NCBI GenBank assembly: GCA_035353335.1
Contig: DAOPZJ010000015.1
Span: 1 to 48,519, forward strand
Reading direction: 5' to 3'
DNA: 48,519 nucleotides
Source of the DNA: Oscillospiraceae bacterium
GTDB taxonomy: Bacteria; Bacillota; Clostridia; Oscillospirales; JAKOTC01
Shown here: positions 8,183 to 17,006 of the stretch, in pieces
How the letters are laid out: every line of letters starts with the position of its first letter
Numbering within the stretch: position 1 is the first letter of the stretch
Translations under genes and position numbers: made by a program
The notes under the pieces: model-generated
Database searches by the model: none
What the model was told of the DNA's origin: nothing
What the model saw: the letters and a program-made list of their open reading frames with translations, nothing else

Positions 8183-10684
8183 TTACTGCTTGATTTCCTC
8201 CATGGTGAAGGCCTCGAGGATATCGCCCTCCTTGATATCGGAAAATTTCTCAAGCGAAATGCCGCATTCATACCCTTCCGCGACCTCTTTGACGTCGTCC
8301 TTGAAACGGCGCAGTCCCGCCAGTTTATCTTCGGCGACGACGATACCGTCGCGGACGACGCGGATCTGAGCGTTGCGGGTGATTTTGCCTTCGCGCATAT
8401 AGCTGCCTGCGACCGCTCCGACTCCGGTGATCTTATAGACCTGGCGGACTTCGGCTTTTCCGAGAATGACTTCTTTATATTTGGGCGCGAGCATCCCTTT
8501 CATCGCCGCGGTGATCTCGTCGATACAGTCATAGATAATCCGGTAAAGGCGTATATCCACGCCGTAATTTTTGGCGTTTTCCGCTGTGACGGAATCGGGT
8601 CGGACATTGAAGCCGACGATGATCGCTCCCGCGGTTCTGGCAAGCATGATGTCGGTTTCGCTGACCGCGCCGACGCCGGAATGGATCACTTTCACGCGCA
8701 CTTCATCGGTGCCGATCTTCGAAAGAGATTGGCTGACGGCTTCGACTGAGCCGTTGACGTCGGCTTTTACGATGATCGGCAGCTCCTTGACTTCGCCTTC
8801 CTTGAGCGAGTCAAACAAGTTGTCGAGTGTGACCTTACGGTATTCGCCGAATTTTTCTTCTTTTTCCTTCGTGCGCCGCTGGTCGACAAGCTCTCTGGCA
8901 AGGCGTTCATCCGACACGACGTCAAAATTTTCGCCTGCGGCCGGGACGTCGTCGAGACCGGTGATCTCGACCGGTTCGGACGGGCCTGCGCTCTCGCGTT
9001 TGCGGCCTTTATCGTCGCTCATCGTGCGCACGCGGCCGACCGTGTCTCCGGCAACGAGGATATCGCCCGTATGCAGCGTGCCGTTTTGAACAAGCAGCGT
9101 CGCAATCGGGCCCATGCCCTTATCCAGACGCGCTTCGATGACCGCGCCCTTTGCGGGACGATTCGGATTGGCCCTGAGGTCTTTGACATCGGCCAGAAGT
9201 ATTATGGTCTCCAGCAATTCATCTATGCCTTTATGCGTAACGGCAGAGACCAATACACAGGGCGTTTCGCCGCCCCATTCCTCGATCACGAGTTCGTGTT
9301 CGGTCAGCTGCTGCTTGATGCGTTCGGGGTTTGCGCCGGGCTTATCCATCTTGTTGATTGCGACAATGATCGAGACGCCGGCGGCTTTTGCGTGGTTGAT
9401 GGCTTCTACGGTCTGGGGCATGATGCCGTCATCGGCCGCGACGACAAGCACCGCGATATCGGTGATCTTCGCGCCGCGGGCGCGCATTGAAGTAAACGCC
9501 TCGTGGCCCGGAGTATCCAGGAAGGTGATCTCCCTGCCGTTGATTTTGACGCGGTAAGCGCCGATATGCTGGGTGATGCCGCCGGCCTCGCCCTCGGCGA
9601 CCTTGGTCTTGCGAATGGCGTCGAGCAGAGAGGTCTTGCCGTGGTCGACGTGGCCCATGACCACCACGACCGGGCTGCGCAGTTCGAGATCGGCTTCGCT
9701 GTCTGCGCTGGTATCCATGATGCGTTCTTCGATTGTCACCACGACCTCGCGCTCAACCTTGGCGTTGAATTCCAACGCGATAATTTCGGCGGTGTCATAG
9801 TCGATGATATCGGAAGCCGAGGCAAAAGTCCCGAGTGCAACCAGTTTCTTGACCACTTCGGCTACGTTCTTTTTCAGGCGTGTGGCAAGCTCGCCGACCG
9901 AAATTTCGTCCGGCAGCATGATCTTGAGCTGTTGTTTGCGGGCTTTTTCAAGCTGCAAACGACGCAGCTTTTCTGCTTCGGTCTCTTTCTTCGAAAAGAC
10001 CGGCTTCCCCTGTTGGCGGGATTTTTGGTTGATCTTTTGCTTGTGAGGTTCATATTTGCGCGAATTAATGTTGGCGGGTCCGCTCTGTTCATAGCGGCCG
10101 CTGTATTTATCGGCGTCGATCTCCGCGCCCGAACGGGTATCCACCATTCGGATCACGCGCTCCTGAGGCGGCAGGACTACGCGTTCCCTGGGCTTTTTGG
10201 GCTCGGTGGGATTCATGTTCGGTTTAAAATCGGCAGGCCGCTGATAACCGACGACTTTTTGTTTTGGCTGTTCCGGCTGCTTCGGCTGAACTTGTCTTAC
10301 CGGCTCGGCCTTTTTTACCGGTTGAGCGGCTGCCTGAACGGGCGTATGCTGCGCAGCCGGCTGTGCGGGTTTTGCGGCCGCTTCGGCTGCCTTCTGCGCA
10401 TCAAGTGCGGCCTGGGCGGCTTGCTTTTTGGCCTGCTCTTCCTGCTTTACCGCAGCCGCCGCCATCGCCTCGGCGAAAAACTCCATAAAATTCTTGACGC
10501 TGTTGTCCAAAGTGAGCCGGTCGAAAATCAAACTCAGCTCCTCTTCGGTCAGCACCGTGGAGTATTTCTTTCCGTCGTTTCCGTCCGGGTCGATGATCGA
10601 CAGGAGATCCTTGCTGGTCAGCTCCCTGCCGCTTATCGCAAAATCCTTAGCCGCCTCGTGGATTTTGTATTTTCGTGTGATCAT
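8183..10684 (-). CDS. infB: Translation initiation factor IF-2
   Basis: An 833-residue GTPase that brings fMet-tRNA to the 30S subunit. The N-terminal third is a low-complexity region rich in Ala, Gln, Pro and Lys (residues about 75-160). The conserved core carries the G1 motif GHVDHGKT near residue 342, the effector region GGITQHIGAY, G3 DTPGHEAF and G4 NKMD. IF-2 domains II to IV follow, ending in the beta-barrel that recognises fMet-tRNA. The ATG is preceded by GGAGGAG at good spacing. The variable N-terminus makes this slightly longer than the shortest Firmicutes IF-2. It lies 10 bp after ylxQ in the nusA-infB operon. Confidence 0.98.
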   Translation of the reverse strand: MITRKYKIHEAAKDFAISGRELTSKDLLSIIDPDGNDGKKYSTVLTEEELSLIFDRLTLDNSVKNFMEFFAEAMAAAAVKQEEQAKKQAAQAALDAQKAAEAAAKPAQPAAQHTPVQAAAQPVKKAEPVRQVQPKQPEQPKQKVVGYQRPADFKPNMNPTEPKKPRERVVLPPQERVIRMVDTRSGAEIDADKYSGRYEQSGPANINSRKYEPHKQKINQKSRQQGKPVFSKKETEAEKLRRLQLEKARKQQLKIMLPDEISVGELATRLKKNVAEVVKKLVALGTFASASDIIDYDTAEIIALEFNAKVEREVVVTIEERIMDTSADSEADLELRSPVVVVMGHVDHGKTSLLDAIRKTKVAEGEAGGITQHIGAYRVKINGREITFLDTPGHEAFTSMRARGAKITDIAVLVVAADDGIMPQTVEAINHAKAAGVSIIVAINKMDKPGANPERIKQQLTEHELVIEEWGGETPCVLVSAVTHKGIDELLETIILLADVKDLRANPNRPAKGAVIEARLDKGMGPIATLLVQNGTLHTGDILVAGDTVGRVRTMSDDKGRKRESAGPSEPVEITGLDDVPAAGENFDVVSDERLARELVDQRRTKEKEEKFGEYRKVTLDNLFDSLKEGEVKELPIIVKADVNGSVEAVSQSLSKIGTDEVRVKVIHSGVGAVSETDIMLARTAGAIIVGFNVRPDSVTAENAKNYGVDIRLYRIIYDCIDEITAAMKGMLAPKYKEVILGKAEVRQVYKITGVGAVAGSYMREGKITRNAQIRVVRDGIVVAEDKLAGLRRFKDDVKEVAEGYECGISLEKFSDIKEGDILEAFTMEEIKQ

Positions 10685-10694
10685 TGAACTCCTC

Positions 10695-11015
10695 CTATTT
10701 GTGGGTATCCGTCAGATAACCCGATATCAGTTTTGCAAATCCCTCGTCTGTTACCGCGGCGACTCCCGTCGGTTTCCCGACTGCTGACGAAAATTGTTCC
10801 ATCGTCCGCCCGGTCATCACGTGCCTGACGCTTTCCCGACACAAAAATTCGACGTTTGAAAGCGTTTTTGCCGATAGATCCGCAGCAGTCAGCACTAAAA
10901 CCGCTTTATGCTTTTGGATTGCGTCCTTGACGGTTTCGTAGCCGTACACCAGCCGTCCCGCTTTTTTTGCAAGTCCCATCGTGGTCATTAATTTGTCTTG
11001 GTTTTTATCAGCCAT
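10695..11015 (-). CDS. ylxQ: L7Ae-family ribosomal/RNA-binding protein YlxQ
   Basis: A 106-residue protein of the L7Ae/L30e/S12e/Gadd45 fold, which binds kink-turn RNA. Typical segments are GLAKKAGRLVYGYETVKDAIQKHKAVLVLTAADLSAKT and TGRTMEQFSSAVGKPTGVAAV. The ATG at 11015 is chosen over a longer open frame because AGGAG lies just upstream and because it gives an 8-bp overlap with the ylxR stop, as expected for coupled genes. It always sits between ylxR and infB in Firmicutes. Its cellular role is not settled. Confidence 0.92.
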   Translation of the reverse strand: MADKNQDKLMTTMGLAKKAGRLVYGYETVKDAIQKHKAVLVLTAADLSAKTLSNVEFLCRESVRHVMTGRTMEQFSSAVGKPTGVAAVTDEGFAKLISGYLTDTHK

Positions 11016-11271
11016 TGATCTCCTCTGCCAGCCGGTCGTAAACTTCCTGAGAAATCGAGGTCTTGAGGTTTCTTTCAAGCCGTTTGGTCTTGATCGCCTT
11101 TTTCAGGCACTCGGCGCTTTTGCAGACATACGCACCCCGCCCGGAGACCTTACCCTTTTTGTCGAGCAGGATTTCTCCCACGGGGGTCAGCACCACACGC
11201 AAAAGCGCGTTTTTATCTTTCATCTCGCCGCAGCCGGTGCACATGCGCTGCGGGATTTTCTTCTCTGCCAT
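11008..11271 (-). CDS. ylxR: YlxR/RnpM family RNA-binding protein (DUF448)
   Basis: An 87-residue basic protein. The family signature is complete: RMCTGCGEMK at the start (the C-x-x-C pair), LLRVVLTPVGEILLDKKGKVSGRGAYVCKSAECLKKAIKTKRLERNLK, ending with a short acidic helix. YlxR homologues bind RNase P RNA and change its activity (RnpM). The gene lies 12 bp after nusA and overlaps ylxQ by 8 bp. The ribosome binding site is poor, consistent with translational coupling to nusA. Confidence 0.93.
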   Translation of the reverse strand: MAEKKIPQRMCTGCGEMKDKNALLRVVLTPVGEILLDKKGKVSGRGAYVCKSAECLKKAIKTKRLERNLKTSISQEVYDRLAEEING

Positions 11272-11283
11272 AATCTGCCGTTC

Positions 11284-12435
11284 TTATTTCGATTCATCCG
11301 CTCCCGAAGAGGCGAAGAAGTCGTTGTCGAAGTCGAATGCCATATAGCCGGGTTCGTTCGCGCCTTCCTTATCGGAGTGGATGTCAATCTTCCAACCGGT
11401 CAGTTTTGCCGCAAGACGGGCGTTTTGGCCGCGGTTGCCGATGGCGAGCGAGAGCTGGTGATCCGGCACGATGGCGCGGCTCAGCTTGTTCTCCTCGTCG
11501 ATGATCTCGACGTCGATGACCGAAGCGGGGGCAAGCGCCGCGGCGATCATCGAAGACGGCAGCGGCGAATATTTGACGATGTCGATCTTCTCACCGCCGA
11601 GTTCGTCGATGATCTGAGCGACGCGGGCGCCTTTGTGGCCGATACAGGCGCCGACCGGATCGATATTGGGGTCGCGGCTGTAAACCGAAATCTTGGTGCG
11701 GCTTCCGGCCTCGCGGGCGATTGCTTTGATCTCGACGATGCCGTCGGCGATCTCAAAGACCTCTTTTTCAAACAGACGGCGCACCATGTTCTGATGGGTG
11801 CGGGAAATCAAAGCGCGCGGGCCTTTTTCGCTTTCTTTTACGTCTACGACATAGACCTTGATCAACTGACCCGGACGCAGAGTCTCTTCGGGCAGCTGCT
11901 CGGTACGCGGCAAAAGCAGCTCGTTGCCGTCGATTTCGACGGTGGCGTTTGACGTCATCGGGTCGATGCGCACGACGCGGGCGGTCACGAGCTCATAACG
12001 GTAATTCTGGAATTTTTCGAGCATCTGCTCGCGCTCGACTTCGCGGATTCCCTGCCGGATCACATGCTTTGCGGCCTGCGCGGCGATGCGTCCGAAGTCC
12101 TTGGTGTTCAGCGACACATCGACATAGCCGTTCGCCGGGTCGTAGCCCTCGATATTTTTGGCCTCTTCTTCTGTGATCTGCGTGTTTTTATCTTCCACCT
12201 GTTCGACGATCGACTTGCGGATATAGACGTTGAATTTCCCCTTTTTCATATCGATGTCGGTGATGGTGTTGTCTTCGCACCCCATGTCGCGGCGCACCGC
12301 GATGGCGATGGCATTCTTGATGCGCTCCAGCAGCACGCCGGAGGTGATGCCCTTTTCCTTTTCGAGCAATTTAACCGCTTCAAATATTTCCAAGGTGTCG
12401 GGTGTCATGCTCTTTGCGACTGTCTTCTTGTTCAT
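11284..12435 (-). CDS. nusA: Transcription termination/antitermination protein NusA
   Basis: A 383-residue RNA polymerase-associated factor. The N-terminal RNAP-binding domain (residues 1-130) is followed by an S1 domain (about 135-200, VTARVVRIDPMTSNATVEIDG and VYVVDVKESEKGPRALISRTH), then KH1 and KH2 domains. The KH region is shown by IGHKGARVAQIIDELGGEKIDIVKY and the final AIGNRGQNARLAAKLTGWKIDI. It lacks the acidic C-terminal repeats of Proteobacteria, which is normal for Firmicutes. The second gene of the operon, it starts 34 bp after rimP; an AAAGGA site lies 13-14 bp before the ATG, so an internal start is possible. Confidence 0.98.
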   Translation of the reverse strand: MNKKTVAKSMTPDTLEIFEAVKLLEKEKGITSGVLLERIKNAIAIAVRRDMGCEDNTITDIDMKKGKFNVYIRKSIVEQVEDKNTQITEEEAKNIEGYDPANGYVDVSLNTKDFGRIAAQAAKHVIRQGIREVEREQMLEKFQNYRYELVTARVVRIDPMTSNATVEIDGNELLLPRTEQLPEETLRPGQLIKVYVVDVKESEKGPRALISRTHQNMVRRLFEKEVFEIADGIVEIKAIAREAGSRTKISVYSRDPNIDPVGACIGHKGARVAQIIDELGGEKIDIVKYSPLPSSMIAAALAPASVIDVEIIDEENKLSRAIVPDHQLSLAIGNRGQNARLAAKLTGWKIDIHSDKEGANEPGYMAFDFDNDFFASSGADESK

Positions 12436-12469
12436 GTCGGTTCATCAGTTCCTTTCGAAAAATCCGATT

Positions 12470-12928
12470 TCATATTTCAAATGTCCATTTAGTATATGCC
12501 GTTTCCTTCAACGGGAATAACTTTTGCCCCCCGATTGTCTCAAGCGTGATCACGTCATCCGAAAAGCCGGATAAAATACCGATAAAATCACGCTTACCGT
12601 CGATCGGCCGGATCGTGCGCAATTCGACCTCACGGCCGACGGAGGCGGCAAAATGCTCAGGCAGACGCAGTTTCCGGTCGAGACCCGGCGAGCTTACTTC
12701 AAAGCAATAGCTTCCGCTGACGGGATCGGCTTCGTCGATCACGGGATTTGCCAACTCGGTAAATCGATAGCATATTTCGCTGTCGATGCCTTCGGGCCGG
12801 TCGATGGTCACGCGCAAAACGAAATTTCCGCCCTCTTTGAGATATTCGACGTCCCAAATCGCGACTTCGCACTGTTTTGCGACCGGTTCCATCAGAAGAC
12901 GCACCGTCTCCGCGATATTTTTCCCCAA
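12470..12928 (-). CDS. rimP: Ribosome maturation factor RimP
   Basis: A 152-residue protein needed for assembly of the 30S subunit. It has the RimP N-domain (VAIWDVEYLKEGGNFVLRVTIDRPEGIDSEICYRFTELANPVIDE), the SYCFEVSSPGLDRKL signature, and the C-terminal SH3-like domain. The start is a TTG at 12928: an AAAGGAGA ribosome binding site lies about 10 bp before it and inside the longer open frame, which begins at another TTG (12949) with no site in front. The shorter protein starts GKNIAETV, as RimP proteins usually do. First gene of the large operon, with a strong promoter at 13004-13032. Confidence 0.93.
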   Translation of the reverse strand: MGKNIAETVRLLMEPVAKQCEVAIWDVEYLKEGGNFVLRVTIDRPEGIDSEICYRFTELANPVIDEADPVSGSYCFEVSSPGLDRKLRLPEHFAASVGREVELRTIRPIDGKRDFIGILSGFSDDVITLETIGGQKLFPLKETAYTKWTFEI

Positions 12929-13003
12929 ATCCCGCTCGTCTCCTTTCAAAAAATCCCCTTAACAAAAACGAAAGAGCGGGAAGACCCACTCGATGACTTG
13001 TCA

Positions 13004-13032
13004 AGTATAACATATTCTTTCCGCGTTTGCAA
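13004..13032 (-). promoter_or_regulatory. Sigma-A-type promoter of the rimP-nusA-infB operon
   Basis: Minus strand: TTGCAA (13032-13027), a 17-bp spacer, and TATACT (13009-13004). The predicted transcript begins about 70 bp before the rimP start. No other promoter of similar quality was seen between here and the end of apbE, so the operon may run some 9 kb. Confidence 0.7.
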
Positions 13033-13061
13033 GAGGTTTTTTATACTTTATAATAAAAAAT

Positions 13062-13255
13062 TGTAGGGCGCGGCATCCCTGACGCGCCGCGTGGATTTAT
13101 GCCTGCGGATTGTACTCGCCGCGCGGGGTACGACGTAGGGGCGATTCGCAATCGCCCGAATATTATGTGCCGGCTTTCGGTCAATTACGAATCACCCATA
13201 AATCATGTGTCATCTTCGGGCGATTGAGTCGGGTCGTGCCCGATATCGCCCTACA
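13062..13255. repeat. Compound palindromic intergenic element with 9-bp terminal inverted repeats
   Basis: The 194-bp element starts with TGTAGGGCG and ends with its exact complement CGCCCTACA. It holds three hairpin units: 13062-13089 (stem GGCGCG/CGCGCC), 13135-13158 (stem GGGCGAT/ATCGCCC), and 13217-13255 (nested stems ending in ATCGCCC). The same stem occurs in inverted orientation at 34507-34530. It fills the gap between the rimP promoter and the 3' end of the GH116 gene, only 7 bp from the stop codon. It looks like a non-coding mobile repeat of the REP or MITE type and may also act as a terminator for GH116. Confidence 0.7.
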
Positions 13256-13262
13256 CCCAATT

Positions 13263-15755
13263 TTATCTCACGACGGTCAGCTTTTCTTTTATAACCGCTG
13301 TCTCCCCGAACGCATATTCCCCGTCCTTATAAACAGCTTTCAACGCTTTTCCGTCAATGGTTACTTTGCCTCCGGCGAGTTTGGTGCGCAGCTTTTTCAA
13401 ACGCAGTTCCCCGCCCAAAATCGTGAGTTCCAGCGCTTTCGCGGTGATTTTCACCGTGCCCCACGCCGAATCCACGCTCCAGATGCAGCGAAATTCCGGT
13501 AACTCATCAATCGGGTCAAACCCGATCATGCCCTGTGTCATATCGAACGAAAAGCCCGAGATCAGCGGGATAAACGCATAGGTCGCCATCGAGCGGGCGT
13601 AGTTGTTGCCGCACTCGATCTCGTTGTAGGGGTTGCGCTTTTTGCCGTCATATTTTTCGCGCACCGCCCGAACCATTTCCAGTGCTTGCTTTTTCAAACC
13701 GTGTTTATACAGCAGCCCGGCGGCGGCATATTCAAAGCCGTGCATGGTCTCCTGACAGTAGGGAATCGGAATCGCGGGTTTTTCGGCGCCCTCGGGGAAG
13801 GTGCAGATGACGGTGCCGCCCTCGTCGTTCAGCGAATACAGGCGGAACGGGTTGTAAAACTCCCGCACCGAGAATTTGAAGTTGTTTTGATAGAGGTTTT
13901 CAAGCGCAATCTGCACATGGCCGGGGTCGAATAATTCCCCGAGTCCGCAGATGTCGGCGTGCCATTGCCCGAGCAGCTGGTCGATCTCGCAGCCGTCGCC
14001 GATTTGGTATTTGATCTCCCCTGCTTCGTCGTTCCAATACTGCGCGCGGGCATCCGGGTACGGATCGAGAATATGCTCGTCGTGCAAGTCGATCTTTTGC
14101 TGATAATACTTGCCGTTGAACAGCTCTTCGGTCTTTTTCTTTCCACTCTCGTATACCGCAAGATACTCTTTCGCTTTTTCCGGCTCGCCCAGATATTGTG
14201 CCATCTCGGCTCCGGCCTTTAAAGCCGCCAGATAAAAACCCTGCAGCCACGACGACGGCCCGAACAGCTCCATATCGAGCGTGTGGTGCTGCCGGCCCTC
14301 CAACATCCCGTCCTTATCCAAGTCCCATCGGTCGCGGTTTTCGGGATTCCAAGCATATTCGAGCGATTTTTGGACCTTTGGCCAAAGCCCTCTGAGCCAG
14401 TTGTCGTCACCGCAGTGTTTCCAGTCGCGCCAGACTTTGAGCACACCGCCGAACTGCCCGTCGGCGCAGGCGCGGAACATATGGATATTGCCGAGCGGCA
14501 GCATCAGCCGGAACTGCATTTCTCCCGTGGGCAACTGGTTATAGGCATAATCCAGATCGCGCACCGACCGCTCGAGTTTCGGAAACAAAAACGGCAGCGC
14601 GTAGGCGTAGTTCCAGACATGCGTGCAGCTGCCCTCGCAGCTTCCGACATCGGAAAACACGCCTTCCCAGCCGTAAAATTCTCCGTTTTCGAGCCGCATC
14701 ACCGTCGGCGATTTTAACACCGACAGCGTCGCGGAAATCGCCTCGAGTATTTCCGCCGGCAGAGTCGAATCGGAGAGGGCCTTTTGAAACTTTTTGCTTT
14801 CATCGCGCAGCCGATCCCAATTTTTCAGGCAGTAAGAAGCGCAGTCGGCGGCGCTTGAAAACAATTTCGCGTAATAATTATTCCATTTTGTGTCCCACGG
14901 AACGTCGCCTCTGCCGAGCGAGAGCGGTTTCGTGGTTCGGCCGGTTTCGGGGTAGTACCAGCCCATCACAAACCGCACGGTTTTGCGCCCGCCCGGTTTG
15001 ACAAAAACACGCGCCTCGACTGCGGCGGTGTCGAATTTCCCCGCCGTGTCGTAATTGCGCGGCGGCAAAACCGGTTTTTCGGTCATCTCGCGCCAAAACG
15101 TCTCAAGCGCGTCGTTCCAGCCGCCCCGGTAGCGGTAAAGCTGAACTGAAGCGTTTTCGCAGTCGGCCGCGAAACACAGTTCGCCCCCGCCCGTAAGCAG
15201 CACGCCTTTTCCGTTTTCAAGCGCCTTGTTCACGCTGTTCTCGGCGGGATTTGCCACGCTGAAACAAACGCCGTATTCGACTTCCGAATCGGTCGTATTA
15301 TAAATTTCAATCTCGAAAAACGCCGCGGGAATCGAGCTGTCGGCGTCGTTTAACGGAATAAACGGGTTAAACGCGGTCAGATTGACCTGCGCGGGAAAAT
15401 GCGGATCGGAAAACGCGAGTTCGGCGAACGGGAAATTGCCCTCAAACTCGCAGGACTTGAAATGCGGAAACCCCGCCATGCTCTGGTTTTCGGGACCGGT
15501 TCCCCAAAACGGCTCGTCGGTGCGCCCGATGTAATGACCGTACAAATCGCCGTTCAAAACCCGCGCGTCGAGAATCTTTCCGTCTTTGAGTGCTCTCACC
15601 GCAAAATGCGAACAGCCGTTGAACGAGCCCTTGGAGGGTTTATTAAATATTTCCCAGTCGATCAGGCGCCCGTTGCCGGCAAGCCCGACGCTTCCGCTGC
15701 CGATTCCGCCGAGCGGAAAAGAGACCAACTGTGTATATTCACCGCTGTATTTCAT
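13263..15755 (-). CDS. Glycoside hydrolase family 116 (beta-glucosidase/xylosidase-like)
   Basis: An 830-residue protein resembling GBA2-type glucosylceramidases and bacterial GH116 enzymes. The N-terminal beta-sandwich begins with the family signature LGGIGSGSVGLAGNGRLIDWEIFN (residues about 15-38). The (alpha/alpha)6 catalytic domain runs from about residue 330. By position and motif, the likely nucleophile is E374 in SCEGSCTHVWNY and the likely acid/base D494 in HTLDMEL; the spacing is shorter than in the Thermoanaerobacterium enzyme, so these are inferences. There is no signal peptide, so it acts in the cytoplasm on imported oligosaccharides or glycosides. It follows the methyltransferase-like gene by 94 bp in the same direction, probably in one operon. 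AAAGG lies 6 bp before the ATG. Confidence 0.88.
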   Translation of the reverse strand: MKYSGEYTQLVSFPLGGIGSGSVGLAGNGRLIDWEIFNKPSKGSFNGCSHFAVRALKDGKILDARVLNGDLYGHYIGRTDEPFWGTGPENQSMAGFPHFKSCEFEGNFPFAELAFSDPHFPAQVNLTAFNPFIPLNDADSSIPAAFFEIEIYNTTDSEVEYGVCFSVANPAENSVNKALENGKGVLLTGGGELCFAADCENASVQLYRYRGGWNDALETFWREMTEKPVLPPRNYDTAGKFDTAAVEARVFVKPGGRKTVRFVMGWYYPETGRTTKPLSLGRGDVPWDTKWNNYYAKLFSSAADCASYCLKNWDRLRDESKKFQKALSDSTLPAEILEAISATLSVLKSPTVMRLENGEFYGWEGVFSDVGSCEGSCTHVWNYAYALPFLFPKLERSVRDLDYAYNQLPTGEMQFRLMLPLGNIHMFRACADGQFGGVLKVWRDWKHCGDDNWLRGLWPKVQKSLEYAWNPENRDRWDLDKDGMLEGRQHHTLDMELFGPSSWLQGFYLAALKAGAEMAQYLGEPEKAKEYLAVYESGKKKTEELFNGKYYQQKIDLHDEHILDPYPDARAQYWNDEAGEIKYQIGDGCEIDQLLGQWHADICGLGELFDPGHVQIALENLYQNNFKFSVREFYNPFRLYSLNDEGGTVICTFPEGAEKPAIPIPYCQETMHGFEYAAAGLLYKHGLKKQALEMVRAVREKYDGKKRNPYNEIECGNNYARSMATYAFIPLISGFSFDMTQGMIGFDPIDELPEFRCIWSVDSAWGTVKITAKALELTILGGELRLKKLRTKLAGGKVTIDGKALKAVYKDGEYAFGETAVIKEKLTVVR

Positions 15756-15849
15756 GTTTACCTTTCAACTTTCGCCTCCCGCCATACCAATCCGGCATGG
15801 TGTTAAAGGGGAGAGATTCATCAATTTTTATCTCAGGATAATCCCGGTT

Positions 15850-16857
15850 CTATTGCTCTTGAAACGCTTTCAGCATCGCCACAATGTTTTCGCAGGGCAC
15901 GTCGCCCGGCACCGCGTGAGTCGGTGACGCAATATAACCGCCGCCCGGCTTCATCACCCGAATGATTCTTTTTACCTCCGCGGTCACTTCCTCGGGGGTT
16001 GCGTACGGCAGCAGACGCTGGGTCGAAATCGCGCCCCAAAACGCCAGTTTATCGCCGTATTTTTTCTTGACCGCACCGATGTCATAAATCTCGGGCTGGA
16101 AGGTCTGGTGACAGTGCAGCCCGATCTCGATCAAGTCGCCGTATACTTGCTCGATATCGCCGCAGGAGTGCTGGATGACAAACCGCCCGGCCTGCCGAAC
16201 CCGCCCGTACATTTTCGCCAGACACGGCTTGATAAACTTGCGCCACAGCGCCGGCCCCATGATCAACCCTTTTTGCTGACCCCAGTCGTCTCCGAAATAG
16301 ACCGCGTCGACCGGGTATTGAAGCACAATATCAATCATTTTCAGGTTAAAATCACAGATCGCCCCGAACAGCGCTTCGGCAAAATCCGGGTCGGTCAGCA
16401 TATAGGCAAGGCCGTTCTCCATGCCGCACAGCGTCCAATAGCGCTCAAAGGTCGAAAAGCCGATCCCGACAAAGGAAAACCGGTCTCCCGCCTGTTCCGA
16501 GGCCCTTTTTGCCGCGGCGTGCATCTTTGCGGCGGCAGCTTCCGGTTCATGCCAGTATTTCATATCCGGCTCGGGAATCACATGGTTTGCCACGACGCCG
16601 ATATCTTTATCGACGCCGCTTCTGTCCCAGATCACGCCGAAATCATCCTGATAATGTTCGGGTCTGCCCTCCATCAAACGCGGCTCCCCGGCGTATTGAT
16701 CGCCGAAAATGGTGTCGGGCAGCAGCGCTTTCAATTTCTCCTCACCCATAAAGACGACCATTTTATCATGTTCTTTTTGCGTAAAGTCACAAAAACACGG
16801 CACTTTTTCCGTTTCAATATGAGACAATGCCGCGGACACAAGCTCTCTTCCGGTCAT
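15850..16857 (-). CDS. Uroporphyrinogen decarboxylase-fold protein, probable methyltransferase (MtaA/CmuA-like)
   Basis: A 335-residue TIM-barrel protein of the URO-D superfamily, not a heme enzyme by sequence. The start is the ATG at 16857, with GGAGG 7 bp upstream; a TTG two codons earlier is in the same frame. The zinc site of corrinoid methyltransferases (H-x-C ... C) is only partly present: H230 and C232 in QHSCGD are intact, but the third position in SPTHAVPGD is Ala, with a Cys eight residues on in VPCEN. The family also shows FGDDWGQQKG. It is divergent from the plus-strand homologue at 17007 and shares its direction with GH116. Substrate unknown. Confidence 0.82.
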   Translation of the reverse strand: MTGRELVSAALSHIETEKVPCFCDFTQKEHDKMVVFMGEEKLKALLPDTIFGDQYAGEPRLMEGRPEHYQDDFGVIWDRSGVDKDIGVVANHVIPEPDMKYWHEPEAAAAKMHAAAKRASEQAGDRFSFVGIGFSTFERYWTLCGMENGLAYMLTDPDFAEALFGAICDFNLKMIDIVLQYPVDAVYFGDDWGQQKGLIMGPALWRKFIKPCLAKMYGRVRQAGRFVIQHSCGDIEQVYGDLIEIGLHCHQTFQPEIYDIGAVKKKYGDKLAFWGAISTQRLLPYATPEEVTAEVKRIIRVMKPGGGYIASPTHAVPGDVPCENIVAMLKAFQEQ

Positions 16858-16888
16858 ATTCAAACCTCCACATCTGTTATCTGGCCGA

Positions 16889-16917
16889 ATTATAACATAC
16901 GAAACAACCGTTTACAA
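16889..16917 (-). promoter_or_regulatory. Sigma-A-type promoter of the minus-strand URO-D-like gene and GH116
   Basis: Minus strand: TTGTAA (16917-16912), 17-bp spacer, TATAAT (16894-16889), about 32 bp before the start codon of the 15850-16857 gene. Confidence 0.72.
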
Positions 16918-16961
16918 TTTGAATTTTACATTTTTAAATTCCTATTTTCTTTTTCCCGTGT

Positions 16962-16967
16962 TATAAT
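16962..16967 (+). promoter_or_regulatory. Minus-10 element for the plus-strand URO-D-like gene
   Basis: A perfect TATAAT lies 40 bp before the ATG at 17007. The matching -35 (TTCCTA at 16939-16944) is poor, which suggests the promoter needs an activator. The two divergent promoters of the URO-D-like genes lie within 80 bp. Confidence 0.45.
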
Positions 16968-17006
16968 GATGATCACAAGTTTGACCTCGGAAAGGATTTT
17001 ATTGAT

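Noticed and set aside
9503..10687. Plus-strand open frame of 394 codons opposite infB
   Set aside because: Fully antisense to infB, whose domains are certain; the GC-rich codon positions create a long shadow frame.
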